Assembly: GCA_041751995.1 (NCBI GenBank) | Contig: JBGSHY010000001.1 | Span: forward strand, 1 to 64,000 | Length of the DNA: 64,000 nt | From: JANMEX01 sp041751995 | Lineage (GTDB): Bacteria > Pseudomonadota > Alphaproteobacteria > Rhizobiales > Rhizobiaceae | Direction: 5' to 3' | Translations under genes and position numbers: made by a program | Notes under the pieces: generated by a model | The model's database searches: none | What the model was told of the DNA's origin: nothing | The model's input: the letters and a program-made list of their open reading frames with translations, nothing else | Part shown: positions 1 through 7,514 of the stretch, piece after piece | Layout of the letters: each line of letters begins with the position of its first letter | How positions within the stretch are numbered: position 1 is the stretch's first letter

Positions 1-150
1 CTGGGCGAACCGAACGCGCTCGTCGGCTGGACGAGCGTGGACCTGACCAGTTCGCCCGCCGCTTTCGTCGGCGGCCTGCCTGTCGGCGCACGGGCGCAGG
101 CCGTCTGGCCGAACCTCGACCGTGGCGGCTCCTATATGAAGGGGACCTGA
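1..150 (+). CDS. Phage structural protein, C-terminal fragment
   Basis: Frame 1 is open from the window edge to TGA at 148-150 and encodes the last 49 residues of a protein that begins outside the window. I cannot assign a family from the fragment. It lies 2 bp before the next phage-like gene and in the same direction as an HK97 gp10-like gene, so a role in the virion head or head-tail junction is an inference from context only. Confidence 0.5.
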   Translation: MGEPNALVGWTSVDLTSSPAAFVGGLPVGARAQAVWPNLDRGGSYMKGT

Positions 151-152
151 CC

Positions 153-548
153 ATGGCCGAGCATGGTGATCCGGCGACGGCGGAACTCGCCCGCCGCAGC
201 AAGGCATACTGGGCACGGCTAAGGGGCTACCTTGCCGGGAGGCCCGTGGTCCAGCTCAAAGATTTTGCGATAGAGGCCGGGCTCGGTGACGACCACTACG
301 GCGACAACGTCTACATGCAGGCCCACCACGCCGAGAAGCTACTCGACCTTGGCTACCTGCCTGTGGTCGTCCCCGCGATATCGGGGGCGGCAAACGTCCT
401 GATATTCGTCCGGGAGCCGTGGCCGCTGGACGCGCATGCCGGCGAGGTCCACCCGCGCCTGCGGCCCTACCTCGAAGACGGGGACCCGCTCATGGCGCTC
501 TTGGTCTACCGGGCACAGCGCGACAGCATGCCGAGGGAGCTTTACTGA
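153..548 (+). CDS. Uncharacterised phage-cluster protein
   Basis: This complete 131-residue protein is soluble, with no signal peptide or membrane segment. The N-terminal part is basic and helical (ARRSKAYWARLRGYL), followed by a mixed region and a hydrophobic strand (VLIFVREPW). I do not recognise the family. It starts 2 bp after the stop of the upstream fragment, which is typical of packed phage structural operons, and precedes the HK97 gp10-like gene. A position between capsid and tail genes suggests a head-tail connector or neck accessory role, but this is inference. Confidence 0.6.
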   Translation: MAEHGDPATAELARRSKAYWARLRGYLAGRPVVQLKDFAIEAGLGDDHYGDNVYMQAHHAEKLLDLGYLPVVVPAISGAANVLIFVREPWPLDAHAGEVHPRLRPYLEDGDPLMALLVYRAQRDSMPRELY

Positions 549-598
549 TGGAAGACCACACCGATCTGCCGCCGAACCGCGGCTCCGTCTGCAACTGA
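548..598 (+). CDS. Possible 16-residue coupled ORF
   Basis: An ATG overlaps the preceding stop in an ATGA arrangement and opens a 16-codon frame ending with TGA at 596-598. The next gene follows 13 bp later behind a strong GAGAGGAG ribosome-binding site. The ORF may be a real small protein, a leader that keeps ribosomes moving between genes, or chance. No homology can be claimed at this length. Confidence 0.2.
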   Translation: MEDHTDLPPNRGSVCN

Positions 599-611
599 GA
601 GGAGATCGGCC

Positions 612-1052
612 ATGGCCGGACTTGATGACATGGCAAAGAGGCTCGACCGTATCGCCGTGCGGGTCGAGGGAAACGTTGAGCGGGCAATGAAGGACTGCGC
701 CCAGGTCGTGCTCCGCTCCGTTGTTGAGGCCACGCCGGTGGACACCGGCAAGGCCCGCTCGAACTGGACACCGGAGTTGGACCGCGCCTTTGAAGGGCTG
801 TTTCCAGCCCGGGTGCCCGGCATAAAGGGCTCGACCGGTGACGCGAACTCTGTCGCTACAATCGAGGCCGGAGCCCCGGTTATCGAGACATTCGACATCC
901 ACACGAACCGGGAAATCCACATCACCAATAACGTCGGACACATCCAGTCGCTCAACGACGGCCACTCGCAGCAGGCGCCTGCCGACTTCGTGCGGATCGC
1001 CGTTCTCGAAGGCCTCGCCACGGTGCGCGGCGTTAAGATCTTGGACGGCTGA
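612..1052 (+). CDS. HK97 gp10-like phage tail/neck protein
   Basis: The 146-residue protein has the hallmark region of the HK97 gp10 family: an N-terminal helix, then VVEATPVDTGKARSNW at about residues 37-52, where PVDTG followed by an aromatic residue is characteristic. Family members complete the tail or join head and tail in siphophages. A GAGGAG ribosome-binding site precedes the ATG. In an intact phage the tail tube and tape-measure genes would follow. Here the stop is followed after 2 bp by the end of a convergent non-phage operon, so the structural cluster is cut short. Confidence 0.75.
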   Translation: MAGLDDMAKRLDRIAVRVEGNVERAMKDCAQVVLRSVVEATPVDTGKARSNWTPELDRAFEGLFPARVPGIKGSTGDANSVATIEAGAPVIETFDIHTNREIHITNNVGHIQSLNDGHSQQAPADFVRIAVLEGLATVRGVKILDG

Positions 1053-1054
1053 GC

Positions 1055-2260
1055 CTACGCGGCATCTCTTTTCGCGAGGCGGGCCGTCGTCGGGTCGTAT
1101 TCGAACTCGACGATCGATCCGTCCCGTATCTTATCAACCACCTGATCGATCACCGTCAGCGGCACGAGGAACCATTCTCGCGGCCTCACGGGATTGCCAA
1201 AGCGGTCCTCAATCGTCAAATCGAGTTGTGCCGCCGCGAAAACACGGTGGAGAATGTTCTCCAACCGTGTGCGATTGATGTTGAAAAGCTTGTAGCTGGC
1301 GACGATCTCGACATCGGCCAGCAGGTAGGTGGCATCGAGGGCGGCATTGGCGATGCGGGTTTCGATCTTGCCGCCGGTGACGCCGATCTTGTGGATGAGC
1401 TCGCGGTGGGCGGCGATGTCAGGATGGTCAGATTTGCTGCGCAAGACGTAGATCGTGCCGCTTTCCAGGTCGTCATCGGCTGCGTCGCCGCCGAAAAGCG
1501 GCCCGGCATTCGGGTCGGTGATACGGCGACCGGCATCGTCCTTATAAAGCGCACGCTGAAGCGATCGAAGCAGCAGGTCGCTTTCGGTTCCGTTCGAATA
1601 GATGACCCTGAGCCGCGCATCCGTCTCGCCATTGGGTGCTTTGATAGGCTCACCGACCTCAGCGACATAGGCAATCTGGCCACCAAGAATGAATAACTGA
1701 CCGGACTGGATGTCTGCCTTCAGAAAACCGGCATCTTTGACGAACCGCCTGGTTGTGCGCATCCCCTGATCAAGATCGTTTTGCACCTTTTGGAACAGCG
1801 GCTTGAACGTATCGAAGTCGTGGCAGACGGTGCGGTTGGCGACCTCTTCGGCTGCGCGGATTTCCTCGCGCGGCTTCACATGTGTGAGCTTGGTAATATC
1901 GGTCTGCTCGATCTTGTCCACGCCGAGTTCAGCCAGCAAGGCGTAATCGTCAGCCTCCTCGGCAAAACCGGCATAGGCCGGAACAGCCGACTCCAACAGG
2001 CCGAAGCGATCAAACTCCGCCAAGATTGCCCGGCAATCCGGCAATTCGCGAAGCCGGTCGAGACGGACGGCGTAGAGCCTTTCAAAGATATCCCGGCCTT
2101 CGCCATGTTGCGGTGGGTGCCCGTGCTCCTCGACAAACTTCAGGATGTCCTCGAAGCCGGCAATGATGCGTTCTTCCTTCGGGGTGCGCGCCGCCGCCTT
2201 CTTGGTCTCGACGGAAACACCAAGGGCTTCGAGAAGATCTTTGTCGCTCAGTTCATCCAT
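1055..2260 (-). CDS. GIY-YIG nuclease-family protein, third gene of a putative defence operon
   Basis: The protein has 401 residues from the ATG at 2260, which overlaps the helicase stop by 8 nt (ATGGATGA). An in-frame ATG at 2278 is an alternative start. The C-terminal half carries a T5orf172/GIY-YIG-type domain: TIYVLRS at about 269-275, KIGVTGG at 291-297, a conserved Arg at about 303 (ETRIANA) and a Glu at about 335 (RLENILH). These match the GIY, YIG, catalytic Arg and metal-binding Glu positions of the superfamily. The N-terminal 260 residues are soluble, acidic and unassigned. The likely role is cutting DNA, with the helicase and methyltransferase encoded upstream as partners. The gene order and overlap are seen directly; the function is inferred. 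Confidence 0.8.
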   Translation of the reverse strand: MDELSDKDLLEALGVSVETKKAAARTPKEERIIAGFEDILKFVEEHGHPPQHGEGRDIFERLYAVRLDRLRELPDCRAILAEFDRFGLLESAVPAYAGFAEEADDYALLAELGVDKIEQTDITKLTHVKPREEIRAAEEVANRTVCHDFDTFKPLFQKVQNDLDQGMRTTRRFVKDAGFLKADIQSGQLFILGGQIAYVAEVGEPIKAPNGETDARLRVIYSNGTESDLLLRSLQRALYKDDAGRRITDPNAGPLFGGDAADDDLESGTIYVLRSKSDHPDIAAHRELIHKIGVTGGKIETRIANAALDATYLLADVEIVASYKLFNINRTRLENILHRVFAAAQLDLTIEDRFGNPVRPREWFLVPLTVIDQVVDKIRDGSIVEFEYDPTTARLAKRDAA

Positions 2261-4322
2261 TGGCGGCCGCCGTTGCATGTCTTTGCAGGAAGGCCACGCC
2301 TTCCGCCATTCGCTTTTCCCAGGCATCGGGAGACGTGATGTCAGGCAGCCTACCGCGCTCCTGCTTGAATTTCAGCGCGCGTTTCGCCAAATCACGCGCT
2401 TCGTCGAGTGTCAGGTTGATGCGCTTGGCGGCGATGACAGCAGCCACTTGTTTGAAAACAGCCGGGTCCATCGACTTCGCCAGAATGGAATAAGCGGCTC
2501 CAAACGGGTTGATCTTGTCGATGAGGTCGATGTCGAGATCGCGCACGCTCATCACGTATTTGCGGACGCTATCGACGAAGGCCGAGCCGCCCTTCGTCTC
2601 GCCTTTCTCTTCCATCTCTGTCGCGATGGCCTTGGCCTGTTGTGTCAGGTTGAGCGCGGCGATCGCGTGTTGGCGAACCGCCTCCTGATCGGTCTCGCTG
2701 AGTTCGGGATACCGATCCTTGACGATCTTGCCCATACGAACCTGAGTCAGTTCCTCGGGCACGGTCTCCTCGTCGAACAGGCCACGCTCCAGGGCGGACT
2801 TGTCCTGCACGAAGGCCGTGATCACCTCGTTCAGGTCTTCCTGGCAGATGCGCTTGGCCTCGTTGCTCTGTGGTGTGACAAGTCCATTGATTTCCAGGTG
2901 GAATTGGCCAGTCGCTTCATTGAAGCCGACATTGGTGCCGGTAGGATTATATCCGTCGTCGCCGTAGTTGAATCCCTCGCGTTCGCCACTGTTCTTTGGC
3001 GAAAAATCAAAGCGCGGGGCAAGCACTTGCTCCATCAGCAGGCTCGCGGCGATGGCCTTCAGCGTGTCGTTGACAGCATCGACGACCATCTCCTCGCTCG
3101 CATCCGGCTCGGCGATGAGATTGGTGAAGGAGGCAGCGGCCTTGCCTGGGGCGTCGCGCGTCGCGCGGCCGATGATCTGGATGATTTCGGTAAGGCTGGA
3201 CCGATAACCGACCGTAAGGGCGTGTTCGCACCAAATCCAGTCGAAGCCTTCCTTGGCCATGCCGAGCGCGATGATGATATCAACGTGATCCCGGTCATTC
3301 TTGTGCTTGGGGTCCTTGAGCGCGCCGACGACCTTGTCGCGCTTGCCGGGATCGTCATCGACTAGGTCGGCGACCTTGATCAGCCTGCCGTCCGGCAGCC
3401 GAACGCGATGGAAACCGGTGATGGGGTCCTCACCCTCCCAGGTCCCCAGCGAATCCATGATCTCGTTCACCTCCTTCACCTTGTCCTTAGTGCTTTCACG
3501 GGAGTTGACGTTCGGGATATGGACGATGGTCTTCCTGGTCGGATCGAGCACATTCTTGTTCATGATCGCGTCGAGGTAGCGACCCGAATAGAAAAAATAG
3601 CCGATATCGAGCGCTTTGAGATGCTCGTAACCGTTGAGCTGTTCGAAATAGGTGTAGGTCACGGTTACAAATTTAGCTTCGTCGGATGGCGAAAGCACTG
3701 CCTCCGCGTCGCCACGGAAGTACGATCCGGTCATGGCAACAAGATGCACCTTGTCCCGTGCCAGAAACTGGCCAAGCTGCGCGCCGAGCCGGTTGTCGGG
3801 GTTGGCTGACACATGATGGAATTCGTCCACCGCGATCAGGCAATCGTCGAAGACTTCGATGCCGAGTTCATCGGCCGCGAATCGAAACGTCGCATGGGTA
3901 CAGACAAGCACATTGTCGTCGCTCGCGAGAAACTGGCCAACAGCCTTGACCTTGGATTTTGCCACGCTCGGCTGATCGATGCCGGGCGCGTTGCAGAGGT
4001 TCCATTGCGGCTTGACGGTCCAGTCCCAATGAAAGCCGTATTTGGACAGAGGCTCGTCGGCGAAGCTGCCGCCGATTGAGCGTTCCGGCACGACGATGAT
4101 CGCCTTCTTGACCCCTTGGCTGTTCAGCTTGTCGAGCGCGATGAACATCAGCGCCCTGGACTTACCAGACGCTGGCGGCGACTTGATAAGAAGATATTGC
4201 TCGCCACGATGCGCATAGGCGCGTTCCTGCATGGTGCGCATGCCGAACTCGTTGGCCTTGGTCGAGGCGCCGGTTCCCGCTGTGCGGAGCGAGACTGAAG
4301 GAATGGGGCTCTTGGTGGTCAT
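2253..4322 (-). CDS. DEAD/DEAH-box (superfamily 2) helicase, defence-associated
   Basis: This 689-residue protein shows SF2 motifs in order: Walker A SPPASGKS at 48-55, Walker B DEFHH at 166-170, motif III MTGS at 197-200 and motif VI QIIGRATR at 382-389. It resembles the motor half of type III Res or type I HsdR subunits but has no recognisable PD-(D/E)XK nuclease motif. The remaining ~290 C-terminal residues are helical and unassigned. Its ATG follows the methyltransferase stop by 2 nt and its stop lies inside the start of the nuclease gene, so the three genes are almost certainly co-translated. Expected role: ATP-driven translocation or unwinding that links target recognition to cleavage. 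Confidence 0.88.
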   Translation of the reverse strand: MTTKSPIPSVSLRTAGTGASTKANEFGMRTMQERAYAHRGEQYLLIKSPPASGKSRALMFIALDKLNSQGVKKAIIVVPERSIGGSFADEPLSKYGFHWDWTVKPQWNLCNAPGIDQPSVAKSKVKAVGQFLASDDNVLVCTHATFRFAADELGIEVFDDCLIAVDEFHHVSANPDNRLGAQLGQFLARDKVHLVAMTGSYFRGDAEAVLSPSDEAKFVTVTYTYFEQLNGYEHLKALDIGYFFYSGRYLDAIMNKNVLDPTRKTIVHIPNVNSRESTKDKVKEVNEIMDSLGTWEGEDPITGFHRVRLPDGRLIKVADLVDDDPGKRDKVVGALKDPKHKNDRDHVDIIIALGMAKEGFDWIWCEHALTVGYRSSLTEIIQIIGRATRDAPGKAAASFTNLIAEPDASEEMVVDAVNDTLKAIAASLLMEQVLAPRFDFSPKNSGEREGFNYGDDGYNPTGTNVGFNEATGQFHLEINGLVTPQSNEAKRICQEDLNEVITAFVQDKSALERGLFDEETVPEELTQVRMGKIVKDRYPELSETDQEAVRQHAIAALNLTQQAKAIATEMEEKGETKGGSAFVDSVRKYVMSVRDLDIDLIDKINPFGAAYSILAKSMDPAVFKQVAAVIAAKRINLTLDEARDLAKRALKFKQERGRLPDITSPDAWEKRMAEGVAFLQRHATAAANG

Positions 4323-4324
4323 GG

Positions 4325-7087
4325 TCAGGTTGCCCCTTTCTTGGCCGGCTTCTTCGGGGCCTTGTCGGTAGTCATCTTGGTGTAGAGATCGAACAGCTTT
4401 TCAAGCCGCTCGGTGTCGTTGCGGAATCGCCGGCCAATATAGATGCGTTCCAGCGCCTCGTCGTTACGTTGGTGCGCGGCAATCAAGTCCTCCGGCATTT
4501 CCTCTGGATCGTAGAGCTCGGCGATCGTTGCCGGAAAATGTGCCTCGCGAGCGAGAAGGATGTCTTTCGCGCAGCGCGAGAGGTCGATCTTATCGTTACT
4601 TATCAGTTTTGGAACAGGAAAAGTGTTCCAGCCGAGCGTGTTTGAATACCGAAAATCAGTTTTAATTTTTCCACACACAGTAGCTATCCATATTAGGTGC
4701 ATCCGTGATGCAAAAATTGCCACGTCTACCCAATCAAAACCAGAGAGGCTAATCGCGCTGTCGGCGATCACTACATCCGGCCCAACAATTTCAAATGGTA
4801 GATACGGGCGATCCTCAGAGCTATGTCTCGGTATGAGCATAGACCGTGTCTCACGATGCCTAATTTCACCGAATGCGTAGGGAACTGATGCGAGAGCTTT
4901 TGTAGTGGGACGATCGCTCTTTTCCCGGTGTTGTCGCACTAGCTGTATACGGCTTGCGATTGTCGCATTTTTGCGAGCCTCGGCTACCTGACCATCTTTG
5001 ATCCAAAGGCAGTAACGGAACTCGCCGCTTATGGAGTCGTTGGAGCCAATAAATTTTCTCAAATATTGTTGAGCATTCAGATCTGACTTTTGCAGTTGTG
5101 CGGCCTCGAAAGTTGACAGCAACAAACCGCCTCCATCGTTGGGCATTGACCCAAATTCCATACGGCCAATGGGAGACAATAGCTCGCGGCGCGGTTCAAC
5201 AACCGCGTCACTATTTGGAACCAAGTAAGGTCCAATGTAGTCTGCTCGTTGTACCAAGTCACCCACGAAAAGGTGCTTTGGCCCAGTTGACCGCTTGCCG
5301 ACCGCAACTATCGACACGGTGACTGCGGCTTTCTTAGCCGCCAAATTCCGCCACAGGAATGACGGGACTCCGAAGATAATTTCTAGTTCAGTTCCAAGTA
5401 TTGAAGGCCATATCAGCGAAACCTGCCGACCTTGATTGATGCTATTGGTGGTAACAAACGCAAATTTCGCTTGAGTCCTTAAGACGTAATCGCGTCCGCA
5501 GATAAACCATCCAGCTACATAGTCAGCGGACTTTGTGGAATTGATGCGTCCTTTGTAGGCGATCTCTAGGTCGTCTTTTTGATCTGGCGTTTGATCTTGA
5601 CTACCTTTGTATGGGGGATTTCCGCAGATATATGTTTCCGCCTCGCTATCAGCACTAAGACCGTTGTCCTCGAGTAACAGCCGCCCATTGGGGCCACCGA
5701 GGTCATGCTCCACCGCCGCTTTTTTGACAGGTGGACAAACCTTCAGCCAATCCAGCCGCAACGCGTTGCCGATATGAATCTGCCCTGTTTTGTGCAGCGG
5801 CAGCACATTCAGCCGCGCTTCCTTTTGACTAATCAGTCGCACGTCGCACTGGAACTCGGCGATTAGAAGCGCTAGACGGGCGATCTCGGCAGCGAAGCCC
5901 TTGATCTCTATGCCGTAGAAATTGGCCAGCGGGATCACACTCTTCGGTGCGTCGCCGCTGCGCCTGACGATCTCATGCTCGATCTGGCGCATCTCGCGAT
6001 AGGCAATCACCAAGAAGTTGCCCGAGCCGCAGGCTGGGTCGAACACACGGATCGCTGAGAGACGCTTGCGCAGATTCCGTAGTTTGCGCAGGTTATCGCC
6101 CGCCGCCTCCAACTGCTCGCGCAGATCGTTGAGGAAAAGAGGATTGAGCACCTTCAGGATGTTCGGCACGCTGGTGTAGTGCATGCCGAGCTCGCCGCGC
6201 TCCTCGTCGTCGGCGACGGCCTGGATCATCGAACCGAAAATGTCGGGATTGATCTCCTGCCAGTTCAGTTCTGCCGCCCGCAGCAGATAAGAGCGTGCGA
6301 TGCGGGAAAAGTGCGGGCAGTCGGTGCTTCCGGTGAACAGGCCGCCGTTTACATAGGGGAAAGCATCGGCCCAAGGCCGGAAATTCGCAGCCTTGCGGTC
6401 CTCGATCTTTGTGTCCATCGCGCGAAACAGCTCGTGCAGCACCTCATGGGTATTGCCTGACTGGCTGTCGCTCATCTGCTCGATGGTCTTCGTGAACAAG
6501 TGGTTCAGGAAGATGCCCGTATCCTCCGCGAAGAAGCAGAAGATCAGCCGGGCCATGAACTGGTTCATCTCATGTCGGCGGGCCTTAGTGGCCCATTCTG
6601 GGTTGTCCTTCAGCAGCTCGACATAGAGCTTGTTGAGGCGGCCCGTTGCCTTGATGTCGATCGGATTATTCTTGATAGCCCGCACGGTCGAAATGCCCGC
6701 GAGCGGCAGGAAGAAGCCGAAATGCTCGGCGAAGTCCGGGTAGTTACAAACGATCGGCGGCTCGTCGGAAACGAGGTCCTCCGCTTCCAGCGTCACGCCG
6801 TCTGTGGCTAGAAGAATTTTGACCTTGTTGGCGGCCGTCTTCGGACTGGCCCGCAGAGCGGCCATCGTCTCTCGAACCAGCCCCTCGGCACAAACCGCAA
6901 GATGGATGTTGCGGGCCTGGAGCACACCGCCTGCCACATCCGACTTGTTAAGGGATTGCGTCCTGAGGCGGTTGACCGTGGTGGCCTTGTTGTCGAAGGC
7001 TGTGAGGAAAGCGAACGGAAATTCTGCTGGATCGAAGGGAGCAGCTGCGAGCTCCGATGCGGCTTCTTCGATCTCGACGGCGTTCAT
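4325..7087 (-). CDS. MmeI-like N6-adenine DNA methyltransferase
   Basis: This 920-residue class I SAM-dependent DNA methyltransferase has the AdoMet motif FDPACGSGNF at about 349-358 and the catalytic NPPY at 490-493, a gamma-type adenine methyltransferase order. The layout fits the MmeI family: N-terminal domain, helical spacer (about 150-340), methyltransferase core (340-600), then target-recognition and C-terminal regions. The N-terminal PD-(D/E)XK cleavage motif of true MmeI enzymes is not visible, so cutting is probably done by the GIY-YIG protein. A GAAGGAAG ribosome-binding site precedes the ATG. DNA encoding roughly residues 510-840 is visibly AT-richer than its flanks, which suggests swapping of the specificity region. 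Confidence 0.9.
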   Translation of the reverse strand: MNAVEIEEAASELAAAPFDPAEFPFAFLTAFDNKATTVNRLRTQSLNKSDVAGGVLQARNIHLAVCAEGLVRETMAALRASPKTAANKVKILLATDGVTLEAEDLVSDEPPIVCNYPDFAEHFGFFLPLAGISTVRAIKNNPIDIKATGRLNKLYVELLKDNPEWATKARRHEMNQFMARLIFCFFAEDTGIFLNHLFTKTIEQMSDSQSGNTHEVLHELFRAMDTKIEDRKAANFRPWADAFPYVNGGLFTGSTDCPHFSRIARSYLLRAAELNWQEINPDIFGSMIQAVADDEERGELGMHYTSVPNILKVLNPLFLNDLREQLEAAGDNLRKLRNLRKRLSAIRVFDPACGSGNFLVIAYREMRQIEHEIVRRSGDAPKSVIPLANFYGIEIKGFAAEIARLALLIAEFQCDVRLISQKEARLNVLPLHKTGQIHIGNALRLDWLKVCPPVKKAAVEHDLGGPNGRLLLEDNGLSADSEAETYICGNPPYKGSQDQTPDQKDDLEIAYKGRINSTKSADYVAGWFICGRDYVLRTQAKFAFVTTNSINQGRQVSLIWPSILGTELEIIFGVPSFLWRNLAAKKAAVTVSIVAVGKRSTGPKHLFVGDLVQRADYIGPYLVPNSDAVVEPRRELLSPIGRMEFGSMPNDGGGLLLSTFEAAQLQKSDLNAQQYLRKFIGSNDSISGEFRYCLWIKDGQVAEARKNATIASRIQLVRQHREKSDRPTTKALASVPYAFGEIRHRETRSMLIPRHSSEDRPYLPFEIVGPDVVIADSAISLSGFDWVDVAIFASRMHLIWIATVCGKIKTDFRYSNTLGWNTFPVPKLISNDKIDLSRCAKDILLAREAHFPATIAELYDPEEMPEDLIAAHQRNDEALERIYIGRRFRNDTERLEKLFDLYTKMTTDKAPKKPAKKGAT

Positions 7088-7158
7088 GCTTCCTTCCTTC
7101 TTCTATCGTTGTTATCCTCCAATTGCGCGTGTGCGCCTCTTGGGCCCGTCAAATCGAG

Positions 7159-7244
7159 TGGTCGGGGCTACCGGAATCGAACCGGTATGGGCTAAGCCCG
7201 AGGCATTTTAAGTGCCTTGCGTCTACCAATTTCGCCAAGCCCCG
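7159..7244 (-). tRNA. tRNA-Leu (UAA anticodon)
   Basis: The minus strand folds as a complete class II tRNA. The acceptor stem is CGGGGCT/AGCCCCG, followed by discriminator A and an encoded CCA. The D-arm contains TTGGTAGA. The anticodon arm is AGGCA-CTTAAAA-TGCCT with anticodon TAA, the variable arm is long (CGGGCTTAGCCC), and the T-arm is ACCGG-TTCGATT-CCGGT. The C1-G72 first pair is less usual for tRNA-Leu. It lies 71 bp upstream of the methyltransferase gene on the same strand, so it may be island cargo and its transcription could run into the defence operon. Confidence 0.93.
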
Positions 7245-7323
7245 GCGATGAACTTTTACCCTCATAACCCATGCCCGCGACTCATGTCAGCCACGCGCAT
7301 CGGGCCTATATCAGGCCTTTTAT

Positions 7324-7360
7324 AACGCTTTCGGACCTAAGCGCATGATCCGGTTGCGCT
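7324..7360. repeat. Possible rhizobial intergenic palindromic repeat fragment
   Basis: The segment contains CTAAGCGCATGATCCGG and GCGC-containing arms (GCGCATGATCCGGTTGCGC). The GCGCATGATCCGG core resembles intergenic palindromic repeats common in rhizobial genomes. It sits directly beside the point where the tRNA-like sequence is truncated. The assignment comes from memory of the motif and no second copy was found in this window. Confidence 0.35.
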
Positions 7361-7365
7361 TTTCT

Positions 7366-7419
7366 GCGGACACGTCGGGATTTTAAGTCCCTTGCGTCTA
7401 CCAATTCCGCCACGTCCGC
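7366..7419 (-). pseudogene. Shortened tRNA-Leu-like sequence without variable and T arms
   Basis: The minus strand has a 5' half typical of tRNA-Leu(UAA): acceptor GCGGACG, a D-arm with GGCGGAATTGGTAGACG, and an anticodon arm GGGAC-TTAAAAT-CCC. The sequence then passes through GACGT straight to GTCCGC, which can pair with GCGGAC. About 30 nt that should hold the variable arm and T-arm are missing, and no CCA follows. It is probably the remains of a chromosomal tRNA-Leu broken near the island border. A functional T-armless tRNA is unlikely in a bacterium. Confidence 0.7.
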
Positions 7420-7514
7420 TTGCCGGTTCTGCCTAATGTAGGAAACAGCCTGTTGCAAGCCTTGCCGCTTGGCGTGCTTGCCCCTATGTCGGACAGGAAC
7501 ACGGGAAATCATCC

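Noticed and set aside
2145..3365. A 406-codon open frame on the plus strand
   Set aside because: It is antisense to the helicase and nuclease genes, which have clear motifs; the translation shows no family similarity and is typical of GC-rich shadow frames.
1..7420. Complete prophage
   Set aside because: Only three structural genes are visible; there is no integrase, terminase, portal, lysis or replication gene in the window.
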